Of a stretch of DNA of 64,000 nt, positions 1 to 11,190 are shown piece after piece. Source of the stretch: Pithys albifrons albifrons (taxonomy: Eukaryota > Chordata > Aves > Passeriformes > Thamnophilidae); assembly GCF_047495875.1 (NCBI RefSeq), contig NC_092497.1, positions 34,293,375 through 34,357,374 of the forward strand. Reading direction: 5' to 3'. The notes below the pieces were generated by a model, which worked only from the letters and a program-made list of their open reading frames with translations, had not been told where the DNA came from and did not search any database. Both the position numbers and the translations under genes were made by a program. How positions within the stretch are numbered: position 1 is the first letter of the stretch; every line of letters starts with the position of its first letter.

Positions 1-1165
1 GTCAGTTCTGTTTCATGAATTATTGTTACATCAAATGCCACTGTAGCCAACAACTCAGAGTCTGCACCCGCCTCTCAATATGACACAGGGATGCCTGATA
101 TTAAAAAAGAAAAATAAGTAAAATAAATTCGAATTAGAATTTTTTCTGCTTATTTAGTATCAGTAATATTTTGCAACAAAATTTTTGGCTCATGAACAGG
201 CAGGAGATAAAGATAAGAGCATAAAGATAAGAGCATTTTCAGAAGGCTAGAATGCAACTTTTTAATGAAGGAACCATGTTATGTGGGACTGTCTTTAAAT
301 ATTGCCATAACAAAGTTCAAAGGCTTTGCAGAGATTCAGTTAATCTTCCTTAAATAACTTTGCAATTCTAGGTGTTTGCTAGTAACACCTACAGCATGTC
401 AAATGCTTACTGTAAATGCACAACTAACTTTTCAGCTGTAGATACTGCATATTTTAATCAAAGTTAGGAATGTTCTCAAATGCACTTCTTCAAAAATGTT
501 ATTACTATTTTATTTTCATGGAATTTTTCTACATTTGCATATTTGGCACTCAAAAGTAGCAAATACATAAGGTGAGTGGTAGCATCTCCTTCAATTAATT
601 TTAGCGGGGATGAGGCCAGGTCCTAAAATTGTAATGCATCATCACTGATTTTAGGTAAAACTTACACATTTTATTCCTCATGGTTTTAGGGACAAGAGTG
701 TAGAATGCTTGTCAAATCTATAGTTTTCTTAGTATCAGGAGTGAGGTTTCTCTTAGAGAAGATTTGTGAAACTTTCAAGCTACTGCAGTCAACATTGGAA
801 AATTACACTGTGGCCCTCTTAATCTGATTAATTAACAAGGGATTTTGAGTTGTCTTCTTGATTTTTGACAACTAATTCTAGAGAATAATTTTCTTCAATT
901 AGCAGGTGGACTTGTGGAAAGCAAAGGGGAATGTGCATGTCATTGGAGAGAGCTGTTAAATGGTTGTCCTGTTCCTTGGAAGAAAGTCCTGATATGATAT
1001 CTTGCATAAACAGCACAGATTTCTACATAGTGATTTATGAAGATCCACAATAACTATAAATATAGACGTCAGTCATTGATCTGGGTATTTTATTTCAACA
1101 CCTACTTGCTAAACTTTCTGATTTCAAATTTATCTTATAGTGTCTTGGTTTACATTTTTATAATG
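1..1165. other. Unannotated AT-rich DNA, no gene seen
   Basis: No open frame longer than about 62 codons and no repeat family that I recognise. The stretch ends where the CR1 3' tail begins. Confidence 0.6.
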
Positions 1166-2385
1166 ATCATAGAATCATAGAATCGATTGGGTTGGAAAAG
1201 ACCTCCGAGATCATCAAGTCCAACCCTTGGTCCAACTCCAGTCCATTTACTAGATCATGGCCTCACCAACACAGAGTACAGGGGAAGGATCACTTCCCTG
1301 GTCCTGCTGGTCACACTATATTTGATACAGGACAGGATCCCATTGGCCTTCTTGGCCACCTGGGCACACTGTTGGCTCATGATGAGCTTCCTGTCAATTA
1401 GTATTCCAAGGTCCCTTTCTGCCTGGCTGCTCTCCAGCCACTCTGTGTCCAGCCTGTAGCGCTGCAGGGGGTTGTTGTGGCCAAAGTGCAGGATGCAGCA
1501 CTTGGCCTTGTTGAACTTCATCCCATTGGAATCAGCCCATCTCTCAAGTCTACCCAGATCCCTCTGCAGAGCCCTCCTGCCTTCCAGCAGGTCGACACTC
1601 CCTCCCAGCTTGGTGTCATCAGCAAATTTGCTGATGATGGACTCAATCCCCTCATCTAAATTATCAATAAAGATGTTAAACAGGATTGGACCTAACACAG
1701 ACCCCTGGGGAACACCACTGGTGACTGGCTGCCAGCTGGATGCAGCTCCATTCACCAGCACTCTCTGGGCCCAAACCTACAGCCAGCACTTAATCCAGGA
1801 GAGTGCACACTTGTCCAGGCCATGGGCTACCAGCTTTTTCAGGAGAAAATGTCAAAGGCCTTGCTGAAGTCTAGATAGACCATATCCACAGCCTTCCCCT
1901 CATCCACCAGGTCGGTCACCTGATCGTAAAAAGAGATCAGGTTGGTCAGACAGGACCTGCCCCTCCTAAACCCATGCTGGTTGGGTCTAATCCCTTGTCC
2001 ACCCTGAAGGTGCTGTTTGATTGCACTCAGGATGAACTGCTCCATAACCCTGCCAGGCACGGAGGTCAGGCTGACAGGCCTGTAGTTGCCAGGGTCCTAC
2101 TTGCAGCCCTTTTTGTGGATTGGGGTGACATTGGCCAACCTCCAATCATCTGGGACCTCCCCAGAGAGCCAGGACTGTTGGAAGATGATGGAGAGCGGTT
2201 TGGCAAGCTCTTTTGCCAGCTCCCTCATCATTCTGGGATTGATCCCATCTGGTCTGTTAGACTTGTGGGGATCCTGATGGCTCAGTAAATCACTAACTAT
2301 TTTCTCCTGGAATACAGGGGGGCTATTTGGTTTCCTATCTCTGTCTACCAGCTCCAGAGGCAAGTTGTCCTTTCTTACTGATCTT
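1166..2385 (-). mobile_element. CR1 LINE, 5'-truncated, with internal deletion
   Basis: The element reads on the minus strand and ends at low coordinate with the CR1 3' signature (ATAGAATCATAGAATCGATT). A 168-codon frame (1255-1761) holds the reverse transcriptase core, including the FADD form of the YxDD catalytic box, [11 protein letters not shown] and the downstream RDLGILID motif. A second piece (1839-2363) holds the N-terminal RT motifs (YLDFSKAFD, DDWRLANVTPIHKKG). Compared with the copy at 4657-6893 it lacks 426 bp of C-terminal coding and 3' sequence: the junction is at about 1250-1260, between short TGGC repeats. It also lacks about 13 bp near 1843 and ends near 2385. It is non-functional. 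CR1 is the dominant LINE of birds, and the strong similarity to the second copy suggests a fairly young subfamily. Confidence 0.93.
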
Positions 2386-4656
2386 TAAGAGACCTTTTTC
2401 TTACAGCTATGCCCATTTAAGTGTGGTGTAAAAGTTGGACACGTAAACTTCCAGTACAATGTCTGTTTATTGACGGTTATGATACAGCTTATTAACCCCA
2501 GGACAGGGGTGGCAATATGTTTGAATAAGCCTGCGTAACCTTCCACAAATCAGCTTGCTTCTTCAGGGGATGTGTGCAGTCAGTCAAATTCTCCCTCAGT
2601 AGTCCTGCTTCCTCCTGGGAAATGGAGTTTTCCAGGCTATCCTTCTGCTTCCATTTACCAGTAGCTGTGCCTGTAAACATTTACCCAAAACCAATCCCTA
2701 CATTTAAGATAAAATACTCTGTTACTTCTTTACATTCTTTCTCTCAAGAATCACGTACTGTACCACAGTTTACATGAGCTCTGTTGATACATGAATCCAA
2801 AATTCAAGTTTTTAGGATTGCTACAGGTTATGGAGCCACTCTGCTGTGGTGACGTTTCTGTTTCTAAGCTGACTTGTAAATGCTGTAATAATAATACTTA
2901 AATGTAGACAGCCCTAACTGGTTTTGAGCCCTGGGTCCTAGAAAACAACCTCTTTCTTCATCCGACACCAAAACACTTTCAGTTAGTATAGAGCTTGAGC
3001 AATTTCCACTTTTTATTTGAAAGAAAAGAACAGAGAAGCACTGCCTGTAAGGTTTTTGTGCTTACAGGACTTCCAGGGGACCTCAGGTGCAAAAACTGTG
3101 AAAGCAGTTCAGCAAAAGTTGCCTTCTTTCTCTCTGGTTCAAGGATTATTTGAGTTGCAATGCTGCAATGCATGTTTGCAACACCTACCAACTGACTCTT
3201 TGAAATAATATTTTTCAAAAACTCACTTTTAAGTTTTAAACTTTGGTCTTCAGAAAACTCTTAGCATGCTAAATTAGTGCTAATGCCTGATAATAAACAT
3301 TTTAACTTCTCAGATTTTCAAAACATAAACCAAGCAATAGGTGTAGCTTCTTGAATCTTGTATCCTATTTTGCATGCTTTATTTTTTCCCTCCCTACCTC
3401 CACTCCCATTACCACTGCAGATTATTTATACTCATACATTTTCCTCACTATATCTCTGTTCACTGCATGTATTAATTTTCCTTTCAGTCTTACTTTCCTT
3501 TGCAACCAAAATAATCCATCTCCTTGACCCCAACCCCACATGCAAGTACAGCTCACTCATCTGAGTCATTCCTTTGAGGTGTATGGAACAACCCTTTCTA
3601 GCACTGGAGACTAATTCTCATTCAGTCTTTCTCTTCTGATCAACCTGAACACTTGCAGTTCAGTTGAAGAGTCTTCAGATCTTTTAGTCTGTTGAGACTC
3701 ATGAGTTTCCCTTGAAGTATGCCAATGATTAGTTATATACAGGAAATTCATTTAGGCATTTCACAGTTATTTATTAACATCTAAATGGCAAAATTCATGC
3801 TTTCAATCCTGTAATTCATATAATCTTTCCCAGAAAAATGCATTTAATTAACTAGGCTGATGATATTTTTCTAGATGGCAGTAATAATAACCTGTTAACT
3901 TTGAGGATATTGAGTTTTAATAGGAGGACAGCGTATAGTTAGATGATGTGTTAGTGTCTCCACATTTTATCTGAAGTTAGTTTCTAGTTCAGAGCACTGA
4001 ACACACCAAATTTAGTGTGTGGTTCAATTATTTTAAATCAATTGCAAGGGTTGATTGTTTCATAGTGTTTCAAGAGATGATCAAGGCAGCTGCTCAGGGC
4101 AGCTTTTGTTATAGAAATAATTAGCTACTTCTTACAAAGACTGGGATTATAATGGTGGGAGATTGTGCTCTTCCAACACCCATTTATGTAACCAAACCAA
4201 CAGAAAGCAGTAAATAAATCTGAGTTTCAATAGTGTTTGCTGAAGGAAAATCTTAAGATTGGTACCAAAAGTGGCAATTCTTGTGAATGGTAAACCCGCC
4301 TATATAAATTTACATGCATCCACTATATTGCTTTTAATGTCAGAAATAATTGACTTTTCTCTCACTTATATGAAAAATTAATTCTTTTACAGAAGACAAG
4401 TGAATTTCAGATTTCTCTCAAAATAAATTTACATAATATGTACTAGAAGATTTATGATAAATTTGACAAAATATGAAATAGTAACTCCATCTATATACAG
4501 GCAGATACTTCAGAGGTAAAATCAAATCTTTCTAACATTATTTTCAGGGGATCATGTGAAGACTTATGTCTTGACTGATGTTATCCATGTAGAGATAGTA
4601 TTCTAATGGTTTGAAATGACCAGCAGTGTAATGTGTTGTTACATGCACCAGAATAA
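2386..4656. other. Unannotated DNA between two CR1 copies
   Basis: No gene seen. The segment from about 2400 to 2700 is slightly richer in GC and resembles an LTR R/U5 region in style, but I could not find ends or a target duplication. The rest is AT-rich, with no long open frame. Confidence 0.5.
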
Positions 4657-6893
4657 GAATCATAGAATCATAGAATCGATTGGAAAAGACTTCCGAGATC
4701 ATTGAGTCCAACCCTTGGTCCAACTCTAGTCCATGTACTAGATCATGGCACTCAGCGCCACGTCCAATCTATGTTTAAAATCTCTAGGGATGGTGAATGC
4801 ACCACCCCTCTGGGCAGCCCATTCCAATGCCTGATTACTCTCTCTGGAAAGAATTTTTTTCTGATCTCCAACTTAAATTTCCCCTGGCAGAGCTTAAGCC
4901 CGTGCCCCCTTGTCCTGTTGGTGACTGCCTGGGAGAAGAGACCAGCCCCCACCTGGCTAGAACTTCTCTTCAGGTAGTTATAGACAGTGATAAGGTCACC
5001 TCTGAGCCTCCTCTTCTCCAGGCTAAACAACCCCAGCTCCCTCAGCCTCTCCCCATAGGGCTTGTGCTTCAGTCCCTTCACCAGCCTTGTTGCTCTTCTC
5101 TGAACTCGCTCCAGCACCTCAATATCCTTTCTGAACTGAGGGGCCCAGAACTGAACACACTACTCAAGGTGTGGCCTCACCAACACAGAGTACAGGGGAA
5201 GGATCACTTCCCTGGTCCTGCTGGTCACACTATATTTGATACAGGACAGGATCCCATTGGCCTTCTTGGCCACCTGGGCACACTGTTGGCTCATGATGAG
5301 CTTCCTGTCAATTAGTATTCCAAGGTCCCTTTCTGCCTGGCTGCTCTCCAGCCACTCTGTGTCCAGCCTGTAGCGCTGCAGGGGGTTGTTGTGGCCAAAG
5401 TGCAGGATGCAGCACTTGGCCTTGTTGAACTTCATCCCATTGGAATCAGCCCATCTCTCAAGTCTACCCAGATCCCTCTGCAGAGCCCTCCTGCCTTCCA
5501 GCAGGTCGACACTCCCTCCCAGCTTGGTGTCATCAGCAAATTTGCTGATGATGGACTCAATCCCCTCATCTAAATCATCAATAAAGATGTTAAACAGGAT
5601 TGGACCCAACACAGACCCCTGGGGAACACCACTGGTGACTGGCCGCCAGCTGGATGCAGCTCCGTTCACCAGCACTCTCTGGGCCCAACCCTACAGCCAG
5701 CACTTAATCCAGGAGAGTGCACACTTGTCCAGGCCATGGGCTACCAGCTTTTTCAGGAGTATATTATGGGAGACAGTGTCGAAGGCCTTGCTGAAGTCCA
5801 GATAGACCACATCCACAGCCTTCCCCTCATCCACCAGGTCGGTCACCTGATCGTAAAAAGAGATCAGGTTGGTCAGATAGGACCTGCCCCTCCTAAACCC
5901 ATGCTGGTTGGGTCTAATCCCTTGTCCACCCTGAAGGTGCTGTGTGATTGCACTCAGGATGAACTGCTCCATAACCCTGCCAGGCACGGAGGTCAGGCTG
6001 ACAGGCCTGTAGTTGCCAGGGTCCTGCTTGCAGCCCTTTTTGTGGATTGGGGTGACATTGGCCAACCTCCAATCATCTGGGACCTCCCCAGAGAGCCAGG
6101 ACTGTTGGAAGATGATGGAGAGTGGTTTGGCAAGCTCTTTTGCCAGCTCCCTCATCACCCTGGGATGGATCCCATCTGGTCTCATAGATTTGTTAGGATC
6201 CAGCTGGCTCCATAATTCAGTAACTATTTCCTTCTGGAATACAGGAGGGCTATTCAGCTCCCTCTCCCTGTCTACAAGCTCCAGAGGCCAGTTGTCTTGA
6301 GGGCCACCTGTCTTACTGGTGAAAACTGAGGCAAAATTGGTGTTAAGTGCCCCAGCCTTCTCCTCATCTTCCCTAACTATATTTCCCTCCAAGTCCAACA
6401 GAGAATGGAGGTTTTCCTTGCCCCTCCTTTTGTTATTAATGTATTTATAAAAGGACTTTTTGTTATCCCTAACTGAAACAGCCAAATTTACTTCAAATTC
6501 CACTTTTCTTTCCCTAAATTTTTTCCTGCATTACCTAGCTCTATCTGTAAATTCTTCGTAAGTAGCCAGCCCTTTTTTCCATAGTCTCTAAACTTTCTTT
6601 TTATCCCTGATTTCCTTCAGAATCTCCCTATTTAACCAAGCTGGCTGCCTTCCCCTCCGGCTGGCCTTTCGGCACACTGGTATAGCCTGTTGCTGTGCAC
6701 TCAAAATTTCCTTCTTAAAACATGTCCATCACTCCTGGATCCCCTTGCCTTTAAGGGTTTTTTCTCAGGGTATGCTCTGAATCAGTTTTTTGAATAGGCC
6801 AAAATCTGGTCTCTGGAAGTCCAAAGTAGAGGTTTTAATGGTGGCTCTCCTTACATCCCTAAGGACTGAAAATTCTATTATTTCATGGTCACT
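4657..6893 (-). mobile_element. CR1 LINE, 5'-truncated, long copy
   Basis: The minus-strand element starts (3' end) at the CR1 tail near 4657 and runs to about 6893, where homology stops inside the endonuclease part of ORF2 and an A-rich, low-complexity tract takes over. From 5' to 3' it keeps the end of the endonuclease (SDHEIIEF near 6870-6890), the RT N-terminal motifs, the FADD catalytic box and the C-terminal domain. Truncation at the 5' end is typical of target-primed reverse transcription. It is the most complete of the CR1 copies here and the reference against which the deletion in the first copy can be seen. Confidence 0.95.
4752..6893 (-). pseudogene. CR1 ORF2 (endonuclease-reverse transcriptase) pseudogene
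   Basis: ORF2 of CR1 encodes an AP-type endonuclease and a reverse transcriptase that nick the target and copy the element RNA. Visible pieces are a partial endonuclease C-terminus (about 6765-6893), an RT N-terminal block of 270 codons (5691-6503) with DDWRLANVTPIHKKGCK, NYRPVSLTS, HGFRRGRS and YLDFSKAFD, an RT core (5160-5675) with [16 protein letters not shown] and FADDTKLGG, and a C-terminal block (4752-5117) with [14 protein letters not shown] and [12 protein letters not shown]. The blocks lie in different frames. A stop and frame change sit at about 5675-5691 (TGGCTGTAGGG), between the two RT blocks, and a further shift lies near 5117-5160. The protein is therefore not made intact. The same TGTAGG lesion occurs at the matching place in the first copy (about 1785), which suggests it was inherited from their shared source subfamily. 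Confidence 0.9.
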
Positions 6894-6970
6894 AAAACAA
6901 AAAACCAAACCAAAACAACAAAAAAAACCCAAACAAAAACAGACAAAAAACCCCCAACAACCCAAACTCA
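6894..6970. repeat. A/C-rich low-complexity tract
   Basis: A run dominated by AAACAAAAACC-type words directly beyond the 5' truncation point of the CR1 copy. It may be an old A-rich target site or a simple-repeat expansion. No coding signal. Confidence 0.7.
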
Positions 6971-8540
6971 AGCACATTTAGAATGGTGTACTTCATATTC
7001 CTCAGTTTTAAAAAAGCTTATTGAAGTGCAGAACCCTAGTGCTGTCAGATGCTGCCACTCAGCTTCACCCCGTCATCATGTGGGCTGCCAGCCCATGGTG
7101 CCCAGCTCAGACCCTGCTACACTAGCTGGGTGGCACAATGCCAGGCCATCTCAAACTTCTGTCTCATTCTGTCCCGGCAAGGCTTTCCATGCCATGCTCG
7201 TCCCGCTGTCATGAGCTCCTCTGTGCTGGGGCCCCCAAACCATGCTATTGGTTTGCTCACCTGTGCTCTTTAAAGGAACCCATGATGACATTATGCCACT
7301 ATCAACTTGTCAATGTATTGTGCCTGCCATTGTTGCCCTGACTGCCTCACGCAGGCACCATGGCTCTGTGCTGTCCTGGCCAGGCACGTAGTCTCTTGGC
7401 TGTCCCCCAGGTTTGTCTGGCAGCAGCTCCATGCCTGCTGCCACTGCCACTTGTGTGCTTGCTGTTGGGGAAGGGACAGGTCCTGCCATAAGCTGCCTCA
7501 TGCCAGCCCTAGGCTTTCACCTCCGCTTTTTCTCTTGCTTATCAGCTTTGGGCAGGGGCTTGCCACAAGTCTTGGCTTTCTCTATCCTGCACCGCTGTTG
7601 CCCACGCGCAGATAGCTGCTCACTCCTCACTGCCACAGTTGTCGTGTGGGCTTCATGGCTCCTCTACCATTTTGCCACTGCCCACTTTAGCTGTGTAGGC
7701 ACCATGTTGGCTGTTCATGGCTTTCTTGACTCCTGTCACCACGGTTCCATACCTGCTGAGGCTTGACACCTCTCTCCTTGCTGTACTGCAGTACAACCAC
7801 ACCACAGCTTGGTGCAGCAGTCTCGGTTCCATCCATGCTGCTCCGTGTCACCATGTTGGATGCAGCAGGGTGCAGCTCCAAGCTGGAACTAGGGAATCCC
7901 TCAGGTTCTGTGCCAGTCGTAAGGAGTTTTTCTCCATCTTTCTGCCAAGCATTTACTGGGAGCATCTCGTCCAGCAAGCATCAAAGTATAGGCAAGGTAG
8001 TCCAAACCAAAATTGCTATATTTTTATCTGCCTGTTTGACAGGTGTTTTTGTTTCTTGTTGGGATAAACCTCCCCATCCTAGACCCCTCACCTCATATTT
8101 CAGTTCCTTGTTCATTGTGTTTCTTAGAGTTTTATGTCCTTGTGGACCGCAAGGTGTTCTGCATATGCAATTCTCATTGGAGCTCCCTTTCCTTGCCTGG
8201 GACAATTGGATGTCCCAGCAAGTGCTAACTGCTGGTTCCTGACACCCGCTTTGTAAGCCCCTGAACGAAGCACCATTTGTGGCAGTGAACAGATATGGAC
8301 CCATCACAGCTTGTGCGCACTAATGACATTTTATCAATGGCTGGGCATAGGCATTTATACCCTTCCCTGGTGGAGCAGTTACACTCTCGAATCACATGCA
8401 CAATTTCCACCAATCAGTTTGGACCCATCTGGGCACTTTTGATTGGTCACTTTTCCCACTGTAGTCCTCTGGGAAATCAGTCTTTGCCTATGACACAGCA
8501 ACCTAGAAATCCCTTTACATTAAACTATCCCCTACACATG
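6971..8540 (-). other. GC-rich, possibly LTR-derived block
   Basis: This stretch is clearly richer in G+C than its flanks and has many short overlapping frames on both strands, none resembling a known protein. At its high-coordinate end, read on the minus strand, there is a promoter-like arrangement: CCAAT words (CTGATTGG near 8410-8420 and GACCAATC near 8440-8450) followed by TATAAATG (8352-8359). The minus-strand sequence begins TGTAGGGG near 8536, which would fit the start of an LTR. I found no matching second LTR, no target duplication and no gag or pol motif, so this is a tentative reading. Confidence 0.3.
8352..8359 (-). promoter_or_regulatory. TATA box, LTR-like promoter
   Basis: TATAAATG on the minus strand, with CCAAT-type words roughly 50-100 bp upstream on the same strand. 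The spacing is normal for an RNA polymerase II core promoter, most likely of retroviral origin. No transcript evidence. Confidence 0.3.
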
Positions 8541-9528
8541 TGAAATGTATAAGACCAGAAGATGTCAGGAAATAAAGGCATGAAGTCTTTTGGGAAAGAG
8601 TAAATTTAAAAGCCGTAGAGGATTCTTTTTCATTCAAGGGATGTGTTTTTCTGATTCTCTGTTAATGGGATCTGCTGTGCTAATGTGAAATACCAACATA
8701 AAGCCCAGCAAACATCTTTCCAAATTGTCACCAGGATCAGCCCTACCAGAATGATAAAGTATCAAACAAAAAAATAAAAGATTTTGCCATATAGAGACAG
8801 ATACTGAGCTGATGAGATTCATGACATTTTATGTGTCATGTACACACAGGCTTGGGGAGTGGATATGGAGGTAGTTATTGTGGATACTTAAAATGGCCAG
8901 AAATTCTCACTAGCTGCTCTCCCTGTTTTAATATACCTGGAATGTTCATTTTTAAGGATAGTAGAGTAGAAATCCAGCTTCCTATCCAAATGTTACATAG
9001 TTCAGAGTTAGTTTGGAAGAGCACAGCAGCTCTTTAGTCCTGCTTTGAGTGTATTAATACCTTTTTAGATGTCTTTGCAGGTTTAGGTTTGCCCTTTCTC
9101 TTCTCTTGCAAGGTGAAATTCTTTCTTCACTTGGAGTAAACTCTGGCACAGTCTCACTTACTTCCACTGTAAAACACATCTGACAACTGAACTTACACCT
9201 CTAAGCATATTTCACACATTTTAACTAGAGCTTGTTGCCCTTGTATGACCTGTAGTTTAAGAGACAGATTTTGGTGATGCTCAATCTACACAGAGTAGGA
9301 CAGAGAAATTGAAAAGTTAGGCTTCTTTCCATATTTATACCTTTTCTGCTTAGCAGCAGTGATGGACAAAAGTCCTTTGCAGATCAAACTTTTAGGTACA
9401 TTGGTTCTCTTGCAAACTAAAGTGTTGTCTTCTAGAACTTACCTTTTATTCCAGTAAGACTGCCTGCAAGATATTCCTGTTGAGCTAATAGAAGTTGCAA
9501 GGAGGATGTGTGTTACTTGTATGAGGTC
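8541..9528. other. Unannotated AT-rich DNA
   Basis: No gene, RNA gene or recognisable repeat seen. Only short chance frames. Confidence 0.5.
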
Positions 9529-10042
9529 CATAGATTCAATAAATGGCTTGGGTTGGAAAGAACCTTCAAAGATCATTTAGACCAAACCTTTTCCTCCACC
9601 ACCACCCCCCCACTTCAGCTATGGACAGATAGATAAACAATATGAAGAATAACTCTTTTCCTCTGACCATACGAAAGCTAGTATCTGTAAGTTCTGAATA
9701 TTCCAAATTAAACAAAGCAAAACAAACAACAAAACTACTATTATGAAGACAGTCTGACTTATAAAATATTAATTATTATAAATTTTAAATTAATATGAAT
9801 GCTTTGATCCCTTTAGAACTTAGATTCACAGAATCCTTTTCGAGCCACTCCTGTACCAAGCTTCCCTCTGTATGGGATCATACCCAGGTAAGCATTTATC
9901 CAAATCTGGAGCTAAATGTCCTCTTTTCTCTAGGCTGAATAGCTCCAACTCTCTCAGGTTTTCCTCAAAGCAGAGGTGTTTCAGTCCTCTGATTACCTTT
10001 GTGACCCTCTTCTAGACTCACTCCAACAGGTCCAGATCCATC
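9529..10042 (-). mobile_element. Old CR1 fragment, part 1 (3' side)
   Basis: Starts with a decayed CR1 tail (GGGTTGGAAAGAACCTTCAAAGATCAT). After an unmatched middle section of about 190 bp (9640-9830), it continues with the 3' coding region read on the minus strand (AGGCTGAATAGCTCCAACTC, CAACAGGTCCAGATCC). It stops abruptly at 10042, where an LTR begins, and resumes at 10981. It is much more diverged than the copies at 1166 and 4657. Confidence 0.8.
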
Positions 10043-10980
10043 TGTTAGGACCTAGTTATTGAGATATACCTCTGCCTGAATTAAGGTGCAAACAAGACCA
10101 TATGCCGATGTTAATAGCACAGATTTTATTTAACAATAAAATGTGAGGTAGAGAGAAAGAAATAGAGAGCAGAGAGAGAAAGACAGACAGACCGATAGAT
10201 TAAGCAGAAGATAGTGACCATCTGTGGATCCAGCAGCATCTTGTTGGTCCTTCTTTACTCAGAGCTTCTTGGTGGTGGGGAACACTTAAGGTCATTAAAA
10301 ACTTTTCATTATATGTTTATGTCAACAAAGGAATTAGTGCTCATTGGCTACATAGTTTTCTTTGTCTATTAGTTAAATGATTCCCTCACTTCTAATGTTA
10401 ATTAGTCAGCACCTTCAGTCTTTATTGTCTTTTGATTGGTGGGTTTCTTGGGTCAGTGGCTGTAAGTTGTGGTGGCAGTGCCCTGTTGGAATTACTTTTT
10501 ACCCTGTCAGAGCTGATTTCAGCACAGTTTCTGAGTTGGTTTTTGTTATGACTCACAAATTCTGCATTCTTTGCATTTCTTGTCCCTAGGTTTGTTTACC
10601 TCCCTGTAGGTCTGATATAGCACTTGGATCACCTTTAGCTTTTCTCAAGTTCCCTCACAGTGGTTTAGTTTGTAGTCCAAGTTCCAGGTATCCATGGAGG
10701 CATATCTGGGGGCGAGGGAGCTTCAGTGGCTGCAGATACCATTTGTCCCATGGCTTGGGGTGATCTTTGTTTGACCAATGATATACATACAAGCAGTTGC
10801 TTCTTTACAGTTTGCCATAGTGGGAATTTTTCTGTGGATTCATTAGCCAGAATGTGCTAGCCAGATCATGTCTCCACCAGGCCTGGACTTAGCACCATCT
10901 ATGTTTTTATGTCATGGCAAAGTCCTTCCATGGTTTTAACAGTGTTTGAGACAGGCAACTGTGCTCTTTAAGTCTTTACA
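10043..10980 (-). mobile_element. Solo LTR of an ERV1-like family, inserted in CR1
   Basis: The 938-bp insert begins TGTTAGGACC and ends TTTACA. It interrupts a CR1 element whose reading continues directly across it. The flanking 5-mers (CCATC on the left, CATTC on the right) differ by one base, consistent with a decayed 5-bp target duplication. Several blocks match the LTR at about 50380-50885 (ACAAAGGAATT, TTTCTTGGGT, GAGCTGAT-TCAGCA), so both belong to one LTR family. The minus orientation is assigned from that match. A purine-rich GAGA/CAGA tract lies at 10148-10200. No internal retroviral genes are present, so it is a solo LTR left by recombination. Confidence 0.65.
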
Positions 10981-11190
10981 CATTCTTATGCTGGTGGCCC
11001 CAGATCTGGACACAGTACTGCAGGTAGATTCTCACCAGAGTTGAGCAAAGAGTCTGAATCACTTCCCTCAACCTGCTGGCAATGCTGCTCTTAATATAGC
11101 TGAGAACAAAACTGGCTTTCTGGACTCCCCAGTTCATGTCCAGCCTCTCATCCTGACCATCCCATTCTGGAAGGATCTCAGAGAACACCA
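10981..11190 (-). mobile_element. Old CR1 fragment, part 2
   Basis: Continuation of the CR1 element cut at 10042: the motif TGGCCCCAGATCTGGACACAGTACTGCAG is a recognisable CR1 3'-coding segment (minus strand), followed by the region encoding the end of the RT domain. Homology fades near 11190. Confidence 0.78.

Noticed and set aside
2400..2700. Possible LTR fragment beyond the first CR1
   Set aside because: No TG...CA ends, target duplication or match to other LTRs in the window.
5736..6215. 159-codon plus-strand frame in the CR1 copy, also 4797-5315 and 5386-5805
   Set aside because: Antisense to clear RT coding, so shadows of ORF2.
7687..7977. 96-codon minus-strand frame in the GC-rich block considered as gag
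   Set aside because: No gag motif and no continuity with flanking frames.
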